Position numbers and translations under genes: made by a program
Shown: positions 35,375 through 43,895 of the stretch, in pieces
How positions within the stretch are numbered: the stretch's first letter is position 1
How the letters are laid out: every line of letters begins with the position of its first letter
Assembly (NCBI RefSeq): GCF_016900355.1
Contig: NZ_JACJKA010000028.1
Location: 1 to 49,087 of the forward strand
DNA from: Bacteroides mediterraneensis
GTDB taxonomy: Bacteria > Bacteroidota > Bacteroidia > Bacteroidales > Bacteroidaceae
Length of the DNA: 49,087 bases
Reading direction: 5' to 3'
The notes under the pieces: generated by a model
Databases searched by the model: none
What the model was told of the DNA's origin: nothing
The model's input: the letters and a program-made list of their open reading frames with translations, nothing else

Positions 35375-37516
35375 ATGGAAGAATACACCTTTCTTGCCCC
35401 TCTGTTGCTGACCATCGGAGGACTCATTATCGGAGCTATCCTGAAAGCATTGCTCAAGCACAGCCGTCTGCCCTACACCGTCGGCCTGTTTGCCATCGGA
35501 ATTCTTGTAGGCGTGCTGAACCGCACCGGAGTGTTCCAGTCTCTGCCGGAACTGCACAATGCGGTCAACTCCGTAGCCAACATCAATCCTGACCTCATTC
35601 TTTACCTGTTCCTGCCCATCCTAATCTTTGATGCGGCCTATGAACTCAACCTGCATATTTTCAAGAAAACCCTGGCCAATGCGACCTTGCTGGCTGCTCC
35701 GGGACTCGTCATCTGCATGCTGCTGACAGGAGCTTTCCTCATGGGCATCGCGACGTTTGTTCCGGGACTGGAATCGTGGACGTGGGCATTTGCCCTCATG
35801 TTCGGTGCCCTGATCAGTGCCACCGACCCGGTAGCCGTCGTGGCCCTGCTGCACGAACTGAAAACCAGTAAACGCTTCTCCACCCTCGTCGACGCGGAAT
35901 CTCTGCTGAACGACGGAACGGGTATCGTGTGCTTCATGCTTTTCTTCGGTGCCTACGTTTCGGGAGAAACTGAGCACACCTCTCCGCTGGTCACCTTTAT
36001 TCAGGAAGTGGGCATCAGTACCATGTTAGGATTCTTCCTGGCACGTATTGTCATCTGGTTCATCACCCGCATCAATTCGGAAGAAATGGTGCAGAACAGT
36101 GTCATTATCCTGGCGGCTTACCTCACCTTCATCCTCTCACAGTATTATCTCGGGGTATCGGGCGTGATTGCCCTCGTGGCTTTCGGACTGACCGTGACTT
36201 ACGTAGGCAAACCGCGACTGAAACCACAGGTGAATACTTTCATGGAACATTTCTGGGAATTGCTCACCTACATCGCCAACACCTTGATTTTTATTCTTGT
36301 AGGTATCGTCATTGCCGAAAAAGTGGATTTCTCCTGGAGGGCATTCGGCCTGCTGGCACTCCTCTATGTGGCCCTCAACCTGATTCGCTTTGCCATGATC
36401 ATGCTGCTGTATCCGGTCATGAAACGGTTGGGATACGGACTGACCAAACGCGAATCGGTCATCCTGACTTGGGGTGGACTGCGCGGGGCACTGGCCATGA
36501 CACTGGCTCTGATGGTGTCCTACACCCCAGCTATTCCCGAGGATATCCGGAGTCAGATATTGTTCTTCACGGCCGGTATCGTGACCCTGACCCTATGCAT
36601 CAATGCCACCACCATGCGCGCATTGCTCAACCGCCTGGGACTGACCCACATTCCTTCGGCACGTACCTTGCTGGCATACCGCGTGGAAAAATCAGTTCGG
36701 GAGAACTCTGAAAAATACTTAGAAAGCCTGAAAAAGAGAGATGCATTGGATGGAGCCAACTGGCAGAAGGTGGAAAATTACATGACCGCCCAACCTCAAG
36801 AACCGGCCAAGAATCCTCAAAACAAGGCCATGCTTCCAGAAATCCGCTTGCGGGTATTGGACAAAGAAAAAGCGGTCTGCCGCCAGATTTATGAAGAAGG
36901 AGTCATTTCAAAAGTGGCCTTCCTGCGCCTCATGAACTCGCTCGACGAGCTCTATGACCACGACGGGAACTACCCGCTGAACATGCGTCATTCCATTTTC
37001 AACTTCTGCCAGCGTACCGACCTGCTGAACAGCCTGCGGGGCCTTCCTTATCTCCAGAACTGGATGACCTTCTATTTCCGCGAACGCATTACGGTGGTGT
37101 ACGACCTGGGCAGAGGATTCATCATCCTGCAAAAGGAAAGTCTGAAACTGCTGAACGACCTGGCCTCTTCCGACTGGATTACCAGTGAACAACAGCCGGT
37201 GCTCGAAGTATTACGGGGAGAAATCAATGACAACATGACCCGCATGGGAGCCTTTATCAGCAACCTGGCACAGAACTTCCCGAAGGCATACGGTCATGCC
37301 CTGACCATCAAATCCATCCGTATGTTGCTGAGCAACGAACGGCGTACCGTCAAGCAGATGGTCAATAGCGGCATGCTGTCTGAAAAAGACGCAGAGAAAC
37401 TCCTGAATGACATTGACGACCGTACCGATGAAGTCAATTCATTCAGCCATACCTTTGCCGCCTCTTTCCTGAGGTGGCTGTTCTTCATCAAGAAAAAGAA
37501 AATTTACCGTAACTGA
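35375..37516 (+). CDS. CPA1-type Na+(K+)/H+ antiporter
   Basis: This 713-residue protein has about 12 hydrophobic helices in the first 420 residues and a long hydrophilic C-terminal domain (about 430-713). The ion-binding signatures ATDPVAVVALL and ESLLNDGTGIV, and the later LTWGGLRGALAM, are those of the NhaP/YjcE-like cation/proton antiporters. The C-terminal part is helical and probably regulatory. The frame continues 24 codons upstream, but the promoter near 35333 and the hydrophobic start MEEYTFLAPLL favour the ATG at 35375. The exact cation is unknown. Two genes farther on is a fluoride-riboswitch-like CLC gene; antiporters of this kind are sometimes linked to fluoride, but nothing here proves that. 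Confidence 0.9.
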   Translation: MEEYTFLAPLLLTIGGLIIGAILKALLKHSRLPYTVGLFAIGILVGVLNRTGVFQSLPELHNAVNSVANINPDLILYLFLPILIFDAAYELNLHIFKKTLANATLLAAPGLVICMLLTGAFLMGIATFVPGLESWTWAFALMFGALISATDPVAVVALLHELKTSKRFSTLVDAESLLNDGTGIVCFMLFFGAYVSGETEHTSPLVTFIQEVGISTMLGFFLARIVIWFITRINSEEMVQNSVIILAAYLTFILSQYYLGVSGVIALVAFGLTVTYVGKPRLKPQVNTFMEHFWELLTYIANTLIFILVGIVIAEKVDFSWRAFGLLALLYVALNLIRFAMIMLLYPVMKRLGYGLTKRESVILTWGGLRGALAMTLALMVSYTPAIPEDIRSQILFFTAGIVTLTLCINATTMRALLNRLGLTHIPSARTLLAYRVEKSVRENSEKYLESLKKRDALDGANWQKVENYMTAQPQEPAKNPQNKAMLPEIRLRVLDKEKAVCRQIYEEGVISKVAFLRLMNSLDELYDHDGNYPLNMRHSIFNFCQRTDLLNSLRGLPYLQNWMTFYFRERITVVYDLGRGFIILQKESLKLLNDLASSDWITSEQQPVLEVLRGEINDNMTRMGAFISNLAQNFPKAYGHALTIKSIRMLLSNERRTVKQMVNSGMLSEKDAEKLLNDIDDRTDEVNSFSHTFAASFLRWLFFIKKKKIYRN

Positions 37517-37542
37517 TGCAAGAGATTCCTGTGCCCCCTTTC

Positions 37543-37845
37543 TTACAGGGCACAGGTTCCTTGTCCGGCATAATCATCGCCCACTTCCCCTTGATACTCC
37601 GGATGACGCTGCAACCATATGACCGCGTATGAACAAGTGGCAATAGCCTTCAGTCCCTTGCAACGGCCATAATCGTAAGCAGCCTTTACCAACGCAGAAG
37701 CAATACCCCTGCCTCCAATCGCTTCCGGCACAATGGTATGCCGTATGTCCAGTCCTCCGTCGTGAATCTGATAGGCTACATGGGCCCGGTGCCCTTCCAG
37801 TTCCACATAAAACTCCTGCCGGGATTCGTCATGCTTGATTTCCAT
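37543..37845 (-). CDS. Small GNAT-type acetyltransferase (COG2388 group)
   Basis: This 100-residue protein has the short GNAT fold of the COG2388/YjdJ group: RQEFYVELEGHRAHVAYQI, HTIVPEAIGGRGIASALVKAA and AIATCSYAVIWLQRHPEYQ. The frame starts at 37872, but that codon lies inside the -7 box, so the ATG at 37845 is preferred. The substrate is unknown. A palindrome array lies just upstream of its promoter. Confidence 0.8.
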   Translation of the reverse strand: MEIKHDESRQEFYVELEGHRAHVAYQIHDGGLDIRHTIVPEAIGGRGIASALVKAAYDYGRCKGLKAIATCSYAVIWLQRHPEYQGEVGDDYAGQGTCAL

Positions 37846-37868
37846 ATGATTTCTGATTGGTTCACCAC

Positions 37869-37900
37869 ACAAGATAGGATTTTTCTACTTCACGACCAAA
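37869..37900 (-). promoter_or_regulatory. Promoter of the small GNAT gene
   Basis: On the minus strand TTTG (37900-37897) is followed after 20 bp by TATCTTGT (37876-37869), a near-consensus -7 box. The array at 37933-38020 begins 32 bp upstream. Confidence 0.6.
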
Positions 37901-37932
37901 CGATTCCTGCAATTTTTATACCAGAGGACATA

Positions 37933-38020
37933 CCTCAACATGTACGTGATGAACTCTCGACACGTTCGTGTCGACCTCTCGTCACGTACGTGACGAGGTC
38001 TCCGCACGAACGCGTCGAGC
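37933..38020. repeat. Four tandem palindromes at 22-bp pitch (array B)
   Basis: Four units have centres at 37943.5, 37965.5, 37987.5 and 38009.5, exactly 22 bp apart. The third is a perfect 20-bp palindrome, CTCGTCACGTACGTGACGAG; the second is TCGACACGTTCGTGTCGA; the first and fourth are degenerate versions sharing the CACG/CGTG core and the flanking CTC and GAG. The period equals that of array A near 4 kb, but the sequence differs. It lies between the end of the CLC gene and the promoter of the GNAT gene. Confidence 0.85.
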
Positions 38021-38077
38021 TAAATTTGTCCCTGCGATTTGACTATAACTGTGTGTACTTAAAAGAACCTCCGAGAA

Positions 38078-39361
38078 TCATTTTCTTTCGGCCAAAGTCT
38101 TTCCTTTCTCCCGAAGATAGGCCAAATGCTTCGGACTTCCAATCAGCTGAGCCGTATAGATACCCGTATGGCCGGAAAACAAGTAGGCCACTACACAGGC
38201 AATGCCCAAGTAAATTCCCGGTTCTGCCCCAAACAATTCGATACCCATCAACGTACAGGCTATCGGCGTGTTGGTAGCCCCGGCAAACACCGCTACAAAA
38301 CCAATACCCGCCAGCAATCCCATGGGAAGAGGCACGATGGCCGACAAGGCACTTCCCAACGTAGCACCCACAAAGAACAAAGGAGTTACTTCTCCTCCCT
38401 TAAAGCCCACACCGATGGTAAAGGTCGTAAAGAGAATTTTCAGCAGAAAGTCATACCACATCTGCTGCTCGGAAAACGAAGCAACAATCGTCGGCACACC
38501 CAAACCGATGTATTTCGTGGTTCCCATCAGCCATACTGCTGCGGCTATCACCACCCCTCCTGCCAACGGACGCAACGGCGGATAACTGATACGTTTGGCC
38601 ACGCCCGACCAAAAACCGATGGAACGCGAAAACAACATGGCAGCTAGGCCGAAAAGAATACCCACTGCTACCGTCCACAGCAGTTTACCTCCATCAAGCG
38701 TAGGTACTTCCGCTACTATATAATGCGTATGTGCCACTCCCCAGGCATGACACACCATGCTGGCTACAGCCGCTGAAAGGAAACTGGGCAAGATGGCTTC
38801 GTAGCGCATCCGTCCCACCACAATAACTTCCAGACCGAAAACAGCTCCCGCCAGCGGAGTCCCGAACACAGAAGCAAACCCTGCACTGATACCGATGGCC
38901 ACCATCAACCGATGGTCTCTGCGCCGCATGCGAAACAAGCGGGAAAACTGGTCGGCAATCGCTCCACCCATCTGCACACCGGTCCCTTCCCTTCCGGCAG
39001 ACCCACCGAACAAGTGCGTCAATACCGTACCGATATATACCAAGGGAGCCATTCGAAAGGGAATGATGTCATGGGGTGAACGGATTTCTTCTATCAGGTA
39101 ATTGTTTCCTTTGGAAGCCGACCCAGCCAGGTAATGATACATCAATCCAATGACCAGTCCGGCCACGGGCAACAAAGCAATGATCCAAAGATGCTGCTCA
39201 CGATACTGTGTGGCCCATTCCAACGATACCAGCAACAACGCAGAGGCGGAACCTATGCAGGCACCCGACAATGCGGACAGAAAGAGCCACTTGAGCAAAT
39301 ACAAGAACAAAGGAAACTGCTCCAGTTTCCACCAATACTTCCGATTTTTTAATGTCTTCAT
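38078..39361 (-). CDS. CLC-family anion channel, probable fluoride exporter (CLC-F type)
   Basis: This 427-residue membrane protein is a CLC channel or transporter. Instead of the chloride-type motifs it has GSASKGNN (about 80-87) where GSGIP is expected, GREGT (123-127) rather than GREGP, and GFKGGEVTPLFF (319-330). These changes are typical of the fluoride-exporting CLC-F clade. The open frame reaches 39478, but the ATG at 39361 (MKTLKNRKYW) gives the normal N terminus; the upstream part reads through the riboswitch leader. The gene is preceded by a fluoride-riboswitch-like aptamer, which strongly supports a role in fluoride resistance. No intrinsic terminator is visible at its end, only the palindrome array. 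Confidence 0.9.
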   Translation of the reverse strand: MKTLKNRKYWWKLEQFPLFLYLLKWLFLSALSGACIGSASALLLVSLEWATQYREQHLWIIALLPVAGLVIGLMYHYLAGSASKGNNYLIEEIRSPHDIIPFRMAPLVYIGTVLTHLFGGSAGREGTGVQMGGAIADQFSRLFRMRRRDHRLMVAIGISAGFASVFGTPLAGAVFGLEVIVVGRMRYEAILPSFLSAAVASMVCHAWGVAHTHYIVAEVPTLDGGKLLWTVAVGILFGLAAMLFSRSIGFWSGVAKRISYPPLRPLAGGVVIAAAVWLMGTTKYIGLGVPTIVASFSEQQMWYDFLLKILFTTFTIGVGFKGGEVTPLFFVGATLGSALSAIVPLPMGLLAGIGFVAVFAGATNTPIACTLMGIELFGAEPGIYLGIACVVAYLFSGHTGIYTAQLIGSPKHLAYLREKGKTLAERK

Positions 39362-39390
39362 ACAATTCGTTATTTTCTTACATCCAATGC

Positions 39391-39406
39391 GGTTTTCACT
39401 AAAACC
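39391..39406 (-). promoter_or_regulatory. Hairpin near the CLC start codon
   Basis: GGTTTT pairs with AAAACC around a 4-base loop, 30-45 bases before the CLC ATG on the mRNA. It may be part of the expression platform that controls ribosome access; this is inference. Confidence 0.35.
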
Positions 39407-39450
39407 AAAGTGGCAAGCATTCCACAAAGTCTGGATGCAGATACAATTCG

Positions 39451-39540
39451 TCCTGCCGGTCCTCTGGGAAAGACCCACCTTGGCAGGAACTATCAGCTAC
39501 TCATTAGCGGTTTATCACAGGGAAGTCCCATTCCCTTGAT
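39451..39540 (-). promoter_or_regulatory. Fluoride riboswitch (crcB-type) with overlapping hairpin
   Basis: Read on the minus strand, GGGAA (39535-39531) pairs with TTCCC (39524-39520) as stem P1 with loop TGGGAC. The loop GGGAC (39529-39525) can pair with GTTCC (39490-39486) as the pseudoknot. Between them lie ATAAACCGCT and AGCTGATAG, the conserved joining region and P2 of the crcB/fluoride motif. A second hairpin, TCCTGCC (39488-39482) with GGCAGGA (39457-39451), shares three bases with the pseudoknot, so the two structures exclude each other. The hairpin is not followed by a T-run. The downstream gene is a CLC-F-type channel. Confidence 0.82.
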
Positions 39541-39554
39541 TCGAAAATCGGATG

Positions 39555-39562
39555 CAAAGGTA
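39555..39562 (-). promoter_or_regulatory. -7 box of the CLC gene
   Basis: On the minus strand this is TACCTTTG, a match to TAnnTTTG. Transcription would start near 39548, just before the riboswitch, giving a leader of about 190 bases. Confidence 0.65.
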
Positions 39563-39580
39563 TAAAAAATCTGGAAACAT

Positions 39581-39615
39581 AAAAAAACTGTTCCCCGACT
39601 CTCGTCGGAGAACAG
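39581..39615 (-). terminator. Minus-strand terminator upstream of the CLC promoter
   Basis: CTGTTCCCCGAC (39588-39599) pairs with GTCGGAGAACAG (39604-39615) with one mismatch; on the minus strand seven T residues follow (39587-39581). It isolates the CLC promoter from galE or small-RNA transcription. Confidence 0.8.
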
Positions 39616-39651
39616 CCACAACACAAACACAAAATAAAACACGACAAAACT
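39581..39651 (-). ncRNA. Small RNA candidate downstream of galE
   Basis: A perfect -7 box on the minus strand (39665-39658, TATTTTTG) is followed about 50 bases later by a strong terminator, so a transcript of about 70 nt is predicted. Most of its 5' half is U- and G-rich and unstructured, followed by the terminator hairpin. No open frame is seen. It could also be simply the distant terminator of galE. Confidence 0.4.
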
Positions 39652-39806
39652 ACTATGCAAAAATACAACTCCCCGCTTGTTCCAAGTGGAAGTCAGCTGC
39701 TCCCATCATCTATTCACATAGACCATAGTCACAAGAGCTGTACATCACATATAACGTTATAAAAACGTATTTAGTTCAATATTTTCAATTCTATTAACAC
39801 TTCAAA

Positions 39807-40841
39807 TTACATAATACCTTTTTCACGCAAGTGAACCTGCCACTTCCATGCAGAACGCAAGGTATCTTCGATAGAAGTTTCAGCCTTCCAGCCCAATTCT
39901 GTATTAGCATAAGTCGGGTCGGCCCAAACTTTAACGATATCGCCTGCACGACGTCCTGCAATCTGGTAATTCAGTTTCACGCCCGTAGCTTCTTCAAACT
40001 TGTGAATCAGTTCCAATACAGAAAGACCACGTCCGGTACCAATGTTGAAGACCTCTACTTTGTCTTTCTGCTTGTCACTCAATATACGGTCCATAGCAAT
40101 TACGTGAGCTTTTGCCAAGTCAACCACATAAATATAATCACGGATACATGAACCGTCAGGAGTATCGTAATCGTCGCCGAATACACTCAATTTTTCACGG
40201 ATACCCATGGCAGTCTGCGTCAAATACGGAATCAGATTCTGCGGCACTCCGTTCGGAAGTTCACCAATCAATGCAGTAGGATGTGCGCCAATCGGGTTGA
40301 AGTAACGCAACATGATGGCATGAATTGGAGAACCGGAAGCCACTGTATCGCGGATGATTTCCTCATTAATCTGCTTGGTATTACCGTATGGAGATTCAGC
40401 TTTCTTGATAGGAGCTTCTTCAGTGACAGGCAGTTTATCCGGCTGTCCGTATACAGTACAAGAAGAAGAGAAGATAATACCTTTCACGCCATGTTTAGGC
40501 ATCAGCTCCAGCAAGTTAATCAATGAAACCAAGTTGTTACGATAATACAGCAACGGTTTCTGTACGGATTCACCTACAGCCTTGCTTGCCGCAAAATGAA
40601 TGATACCTTCAATACCCGGATATTTAGTAAATACCGCATCCAAACCAGCCTGATCCAAGCAATCAACCTTTTCAAATGCAGGACGTATGCCTGTGATCTG
40701 TTCAATACTATCTACTACATCTGCACGAGAATTAGAAAGGTTGTCTACAATTACGACATCGTAACCGCTATTCTGCAATTCAACCACAGTATGAGAACCG
40801 ATGTATCCGGTTCCACCTGTCACGAGAATTCTTTTTTTCAT
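39807..40841 (-). CDS. galE: UDP-glucose 4-epimerase
   Basis: This 344-residue short-chain dehydrogenase-fold enzyme interconverts UDP-glucose and UDP-galactose. The NAD site is TGGTGYIGSHT (8-18), and the catalytic Ser/Tyr/Lys are in FSSSCTVYG and SPYGNTK. NLIPYLTQTAMG and VRDYI-like CIRDYIYVVDLA are standard GalE segments. Length matches the family (about 338-345). Transcribed alone from a promoter at 40899-40906; about 190 bp without a gene follow its stop before a terminator. Confidence 0.95.
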   Translation of the reverse strand: MKKRILVTGGTGYIGSHTVVELQNSGYDVVIVDNLSNSRADVVDSIEQITGIRPAFEKVDCLDQAGLDAVFTKYPGIEGIIHFAASKAVGESVQKPLLYYRNNLVSLINLLELMPKHGVKGIIFSSSCTVYGQPDKLPVTEEAPIKKAESPYGNTKQINEEIIRDTVASGSPIHAIMLRYFNPIGAHPTALIGELPNGVPQNLIPYLTQTAMGIREKLSVFGDDYDTPDGSCIRDYIYVVDLAKAHVIAMDRILSDKQKDKVEVFNIGTGRGLSVLELIHKFEEATGVKLNYQIAGRRAGDIVKVWADPTYANTELGWKAETSIEDTLRSAWKWQVHLREKGIM

Positions 40842-40898
40842 AACACTAAGGTTTACTTTTATTTAACTCCTTTATTAAAGTCATTTACTATATCTCCA

Positions 40899-40906
40899 CA
40901 AAAGTA
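40899..40906 (-). promoter_or_regulatory. -7 box of galE
   Basis: TACTTTTG on the minus strand matches TAnnTTTG; it lies 58 bp before the ATG at 40841. Confidence 0.6.
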
Positions 40907-40950
40907 GGAAAAAAGATTGAAATGTGCGCCAACCCGTTATTAAAAAATTA

Positions 40951-40992
40951 AAAAAGTGTTACCCGGGAACTCACCGGATAACACTTTTTTTT
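40951..40992. terminator. Terminator of the rnf operon
   Basis: AAGTGTTA pairs with TAACACTT, with CCGG/CCGG inside, and both flanks are A/T runs, so it can act in both directions. It lies 28 bp after the rnfA stop on the minus strand. Confidence 0.85.
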
Positions 40993-41019
40993 AAAAGGTA
41001 TTCTATTAAAATGATAAAA

Positions 41020-41622
41020 TCAGTTCAAGCCGAACAATACGGCAAGTCCTTTATCTACCCCTGAGAAGCCCATAAAGGCCATGGCCAGCAATCCGGCTGT
41101 TACCAAGGCGATAGACATACCGCGCATGCCTTTCGGAATGTTGACCAAGCTCAACTGTTCCCGAATACCGGCAAAAACAATCAATGCCAGTGCAAAACCC
41201 AAGGCAGTAGAGAAGGCATAAATCACACCTGTCAGCAGATCAAAGTCTTTCTGAATGACCAGAATGGTCACACCCAAAATACAGCAGTTAGTGGTAATCA
41301 GCGGGAGGAATACACCCAATGCCTGATACAAAGAAGGAGAAACTTTCTTCAAAATGATTTCCACCATCTGCACCAGGGCGGCGATGACAAGGATAAAGGC
41401 AATGGTCTGCATATATCCCAGTCCGAAGGGATCCAGCACAAACTTCTGAATGGCGTAGGTCACGATAGTGGACAATGTCAGCACGAAGGCTACCGCAGCT
41501 CCCATACCCATGGCCGTTTCAACTTTCTTGGAAACGCCTAAGAACGGACAGATACCCAAGAATTGTGACAACACGATGTTATTCACAAAGATTGCGGTGA
41601 TAAATATCAATATATATTCCAT
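41020..41622 (-). CDS. rnfA: Rnf complex subunit RnfA
   Basis: This 200-residue protein has six hydrophobic helices and the conserved start MEYILIFITAIFVNNIVLSQ with FLGICPFLGVSKKVETAMGM, typical of RnfA/NqrE. It is part of the membrane core of the ion-pumping ferredoxin:NAD oxidoreductase. Last gene of rnfBCDGEA, 19 bp after rnfE. Confidence 0.96.
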   Translation of the reverse strand: MEYILIFITAIFVNNIVLSQFLGICPFLGVSKKVETAMGMGAAVAFVLTLSTIVTYAIQKFVLDPFGLGYMQTIAFILVIAALVQMVEIILKKVSPSLYQALGVFLPLITTNCCILGVTILVIQKDFDLLTGVIYAFSTALGFALALIVFAGIREQLSLVNIPKGMRGMSIALVTAGLLAMAFMGFSGVDKGLAVLFGLN

Positions 41623-41641
41623 ATCTTTCTATTTTTAAGGG

Positions 41642-42226
41642 TTATGCTTTTTTCAAGCGGTTTACAATCGCAATGAGGTATCCCAATACAATGAAAGCTC
41701 CAGGAGCCAGTACAAAGATCAACATGCCATAATTCTCCGGCATAATAGCCACATTGAACAACTTGCCAGTTCCCAGGAATTCACGAACACCACCCAGTAA
41801 AGTCAAGGCAATGGTAAATCCAAGACCTATACCCAGACCGTCAAAGAAAGAAGCTACCGGATTGTTCTTGGCAGCAAAGGCCTCGGCACGTCCTAACAAG
41901 ATACAGTTCACCACAATCAACGGAATGAACAAGCCCAAAGTAGCGTACAGTGCCGGCACGTAGGCCTGCATCACCATCTGCAACACTGTCACAAATGAAG
42001 CAATGACCACCACAAAGATAGGAATACGTACCATATCCGGCACCAGGTTCTTGATCAGGGAAATCACCACGTTAGAGCAAATCAGCACAAACATGGTGGC
42101 CAGTCCCATACTCATACCGTTGATGGCAGAAGAAGTGGTACCCAAAGTCGGACACATACCCAAAAGGAGTACAAATGTAGGATTCTCTTTTACAATCCCA
42201 TTCATTAACACTTTAAAATTATTCAT
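41642..42226 (-). CDS. rnfE: Rnf complex subunit RnfE
   Basis: This 194-residue protein is hydrophobic with LLGMCPTLGTTSSAINGMSMG and LGRAEAFAAKNNPVASFFDG, which mark RnfE/NqrD. It is homologous to RnfA and forms an inverted-topology pair with it in the membrane. It lies 11 bp after rnfG and 19 bp before rnfA. Confidence 0.96.
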   Translation of the reverse strand: MNNFKVLMNGIVKENPTFVLLLGMCPTLGTTSSAINGMSMGLATMFVLICSNVVISLIKNLVPDMVRIPIFVVVIASFVTVLQMVMQAYVPALYATLGLFIPLIVVNCILLGRAEAFAAKNNPVASFFDGLGIGLGFTIALTLLGGVREFLGTGKLFNVAIMPENYGMLIFVLAPGAFIVLGYLIAIVNRLKKA

Positions 42227-42237
42227 AGCCTGTCCTC

Positions 42238-42897
42238 CTATTCTTTTACGGGTTCTACATTCGTGGTATCTGTGTCACATTTTTCAGCCGGTTTAGCCTG
42301 CTGAGAGGCTCCACTGGCACTGTCCACATGTTGATTCTTATAGGCTGCATACGCATTATTGACAGCCAGCAGGAAGGCACGTGAAGTAATGGTAGAGGCC
42401 GTAATGGCATCAATTTTACCTCCATCCTTGCTGACGGTCAGCGGTTCCTGTCCCGGATTCTTTCCGGTAATATCGCCTTTCGCACCTTTCTTGAACCACT
42501 CAGCTGCCTTGGAACCCAATCCCGGAGTCTCGGAATGGCTCAGCAGCGAATAGTCGATGATGTTTCCATCATTGTCGAATCCAACCAGCACAGTCAACGG
42601 CCCGCCAAATCCATTGGAAGCAGACTGTACGGCAGCCCCCACAGGTTGTCCGCCTTTGGTGGCCTTGTAAATGATATATTGAGCTCCATTGACTTCCACT
42701 GTGTCAGCAGCTTCCGCCGGATTGTTGTCAAAACCCGGAACCACCACGGCAATGGCATCGCTCAATGTCTTAGCATTAGCCTGCGCAATAGGTTCAGCAG
42801 TCACACTGTTCACCCAGCCCAGCAGCGCTCCGGCCACTACGGAAAATCCGGTCAATGCCAGAGCCATATTCTTTAAAGATGATTCTAACTTTTTCAT
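42238..42897 (-). CDS. rnfG: Rnf complex subunit RnfG (flavin-binding)
   Basis: This 219-residue protein has one N-terminal membrane helix and an exported domain that carries covalent FMN. The attachment motif is visible as DAITASTITSRAF, with the flavinylated Thr in the S/T-rich segment. PGLGSKAAEWFK is another family signature. The C-terminal 30 residues are a polar tail. Its start overlaps the rnfD stop by 4 bp. Confidence 0.94.
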   Translation of the reverse strand: MKKLESSLKNMALALTGFSVVAGALLGWVNSVTAEPIAQANAKTLSDAIAVVVPGFDNNPAEAADTVEVNGAQYIIYKATKGGQPVGAAVQSASNGFGGPLTVLVGFDNDGNIIDYSLLSHSETPGLGSKAAEWFKKGAKGDITGKNPGQEPLTVSKDGGKIDAITASTITSRAFLLAVNNAYAAYKNQHVDSASGASQQAKPAEKCDTDTTNVEPVKE

Positions 42898-43883
42898 TTC
42901 TTCACTACCTCCCCAAAACGTTTTGGTTTACAATAAGTATTGATCAACGGAGTAAATGCGTTCATGATGAAAATAGCGAACGACATACCTTCCGGATAAG
43001 CACCGAAAGTACGGATAACCACGGTCAGGAAACCGATGGCTACGCCATAAATCAACATGCCTTTGTGAGTCATCGGTGAAGTGACATAATCAGTAGCCAT
43101 GAAAATGGCTCCCAACATCAGACCTCCAGTAAACAGATGAGCAAACGGAGAAGCATACACCGTAGGATTAGCCAGGTGCATCAGGCCGGAGAACACAAAC
43201 ACGGTTACCAAAATGGAAACCGGAATATGCCAGGAGATGATCTTCTTCCACAACATGTAAACCAGTCCAAGCAACAAAGCCAGCGCACTTACCTCACCGA
43301 TACATCCCGGATTATTTCCCAGGAACAAAGAAAGTGTATCAGGTAACTTGCTCAGGGCTGTAGCATCGCCATGAACGGCCATTTTCATCAAGGCCAGCGG
43401 AGTAGCTGCGGTTTCCGCATCGGTATAGCTGGTAAGCTGTCCGACTACCGGCCAGGAAGTCATCTGCACCGGGAAAGAAATCAGCAGGAAGATACGTCCT
43501 ACCAGCGCAGGGTTGAACGGGTTGCATCCCAGTCCCCCAAATGTCATCTTTCCTATACCGATAGCCACCAGTGCCCCGATGATGATGATCCACAACGGCA
43601 GATTGGAAGGCAAGTTGAATGCCAGCAACACACCGGTCAACGCAGCCGATCCATCGGTAATGGTGGTGCGCTCACGCTTCAAGATATATTTGGTGATAGC
43701 CCATTCAAAGAACAGACAGGCCACAACAGAAGTCAGTGTCACCACCACTGCTCCCAAGCCGAACATGTAGAAAGAGACGAGCAAGGCCGGTATCAGCGCA
43801 ATCAGCACGCCATACATGTTTTTCTGTACACTGTCGCCACTATGTACATGCGGCGATAAGGATACTATTAATTTGTTTGCCAT
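42894..43883 (-). CDS. rnfD: Rnf complex subunit RnfD
   Basis: This 329-residue membrane protein has the RnfD/NqrB motif MATDYVTSPMTHKG, where one Thr carries FMN, and many hydrophobic helices. The start MANKLIVSLSPHVHSGDSVQKNM is typical. It lies 12 bp after rnfC and overlaps rnfG by 4 bp. Confidence 0.95.
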   Translation of the reverse strand: MANKLIVSLSPHVHSGDSVQKNMYGVLIALIPALLVSFYMFGLGAVVVTLTSVVACLFFEWAITKYILKRERTTITDGSAALTGVLLAFNLPSNLPLWIIIIGALVAIGIGKMTFGGLGCNPFNPALVGRIFLLISFPVQMTSWPVVGQLTSYTDAETAATPLALMKMAVHGDATALSKLPDTLSLFLGNNPGCIGEVSALALLLGLVYMLWKKIISWHIPVSILVTVFVFSGLMHLANPTVYASPFAHLFTGGLMLGAIFMATDYVTSPMTHKGMLIYGVAIGFLTVVIRTFGAYPEGMSFAIFIMNAFTPLINTYCKPKRFGEVVKK

Positions 43884-43895
43884 AAGATTCTCAAA

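Noticed and set aside
29300..38000. GC-rich men and antiporter region as a foreign island
   Set aside because: The genes are core functions with ordinary Bacteroidetes promoters, no boundary repeats or integrase; the higher GC is more likely codon preference.
37738..38277. 179-codon plus-strand frame
   Set aside because: It spans the GNAT promoter, array B and the end of the CLC gene, and resembles no protein family.
39451..39540. Cobalamin riboswitch
   Set aside because: CCTGCC and GGGAA segments recall it at first, but the long conserved B12-box context is missing, while the P1/pseudoknot arrangement and the CLC gene fit the fluoride motif.
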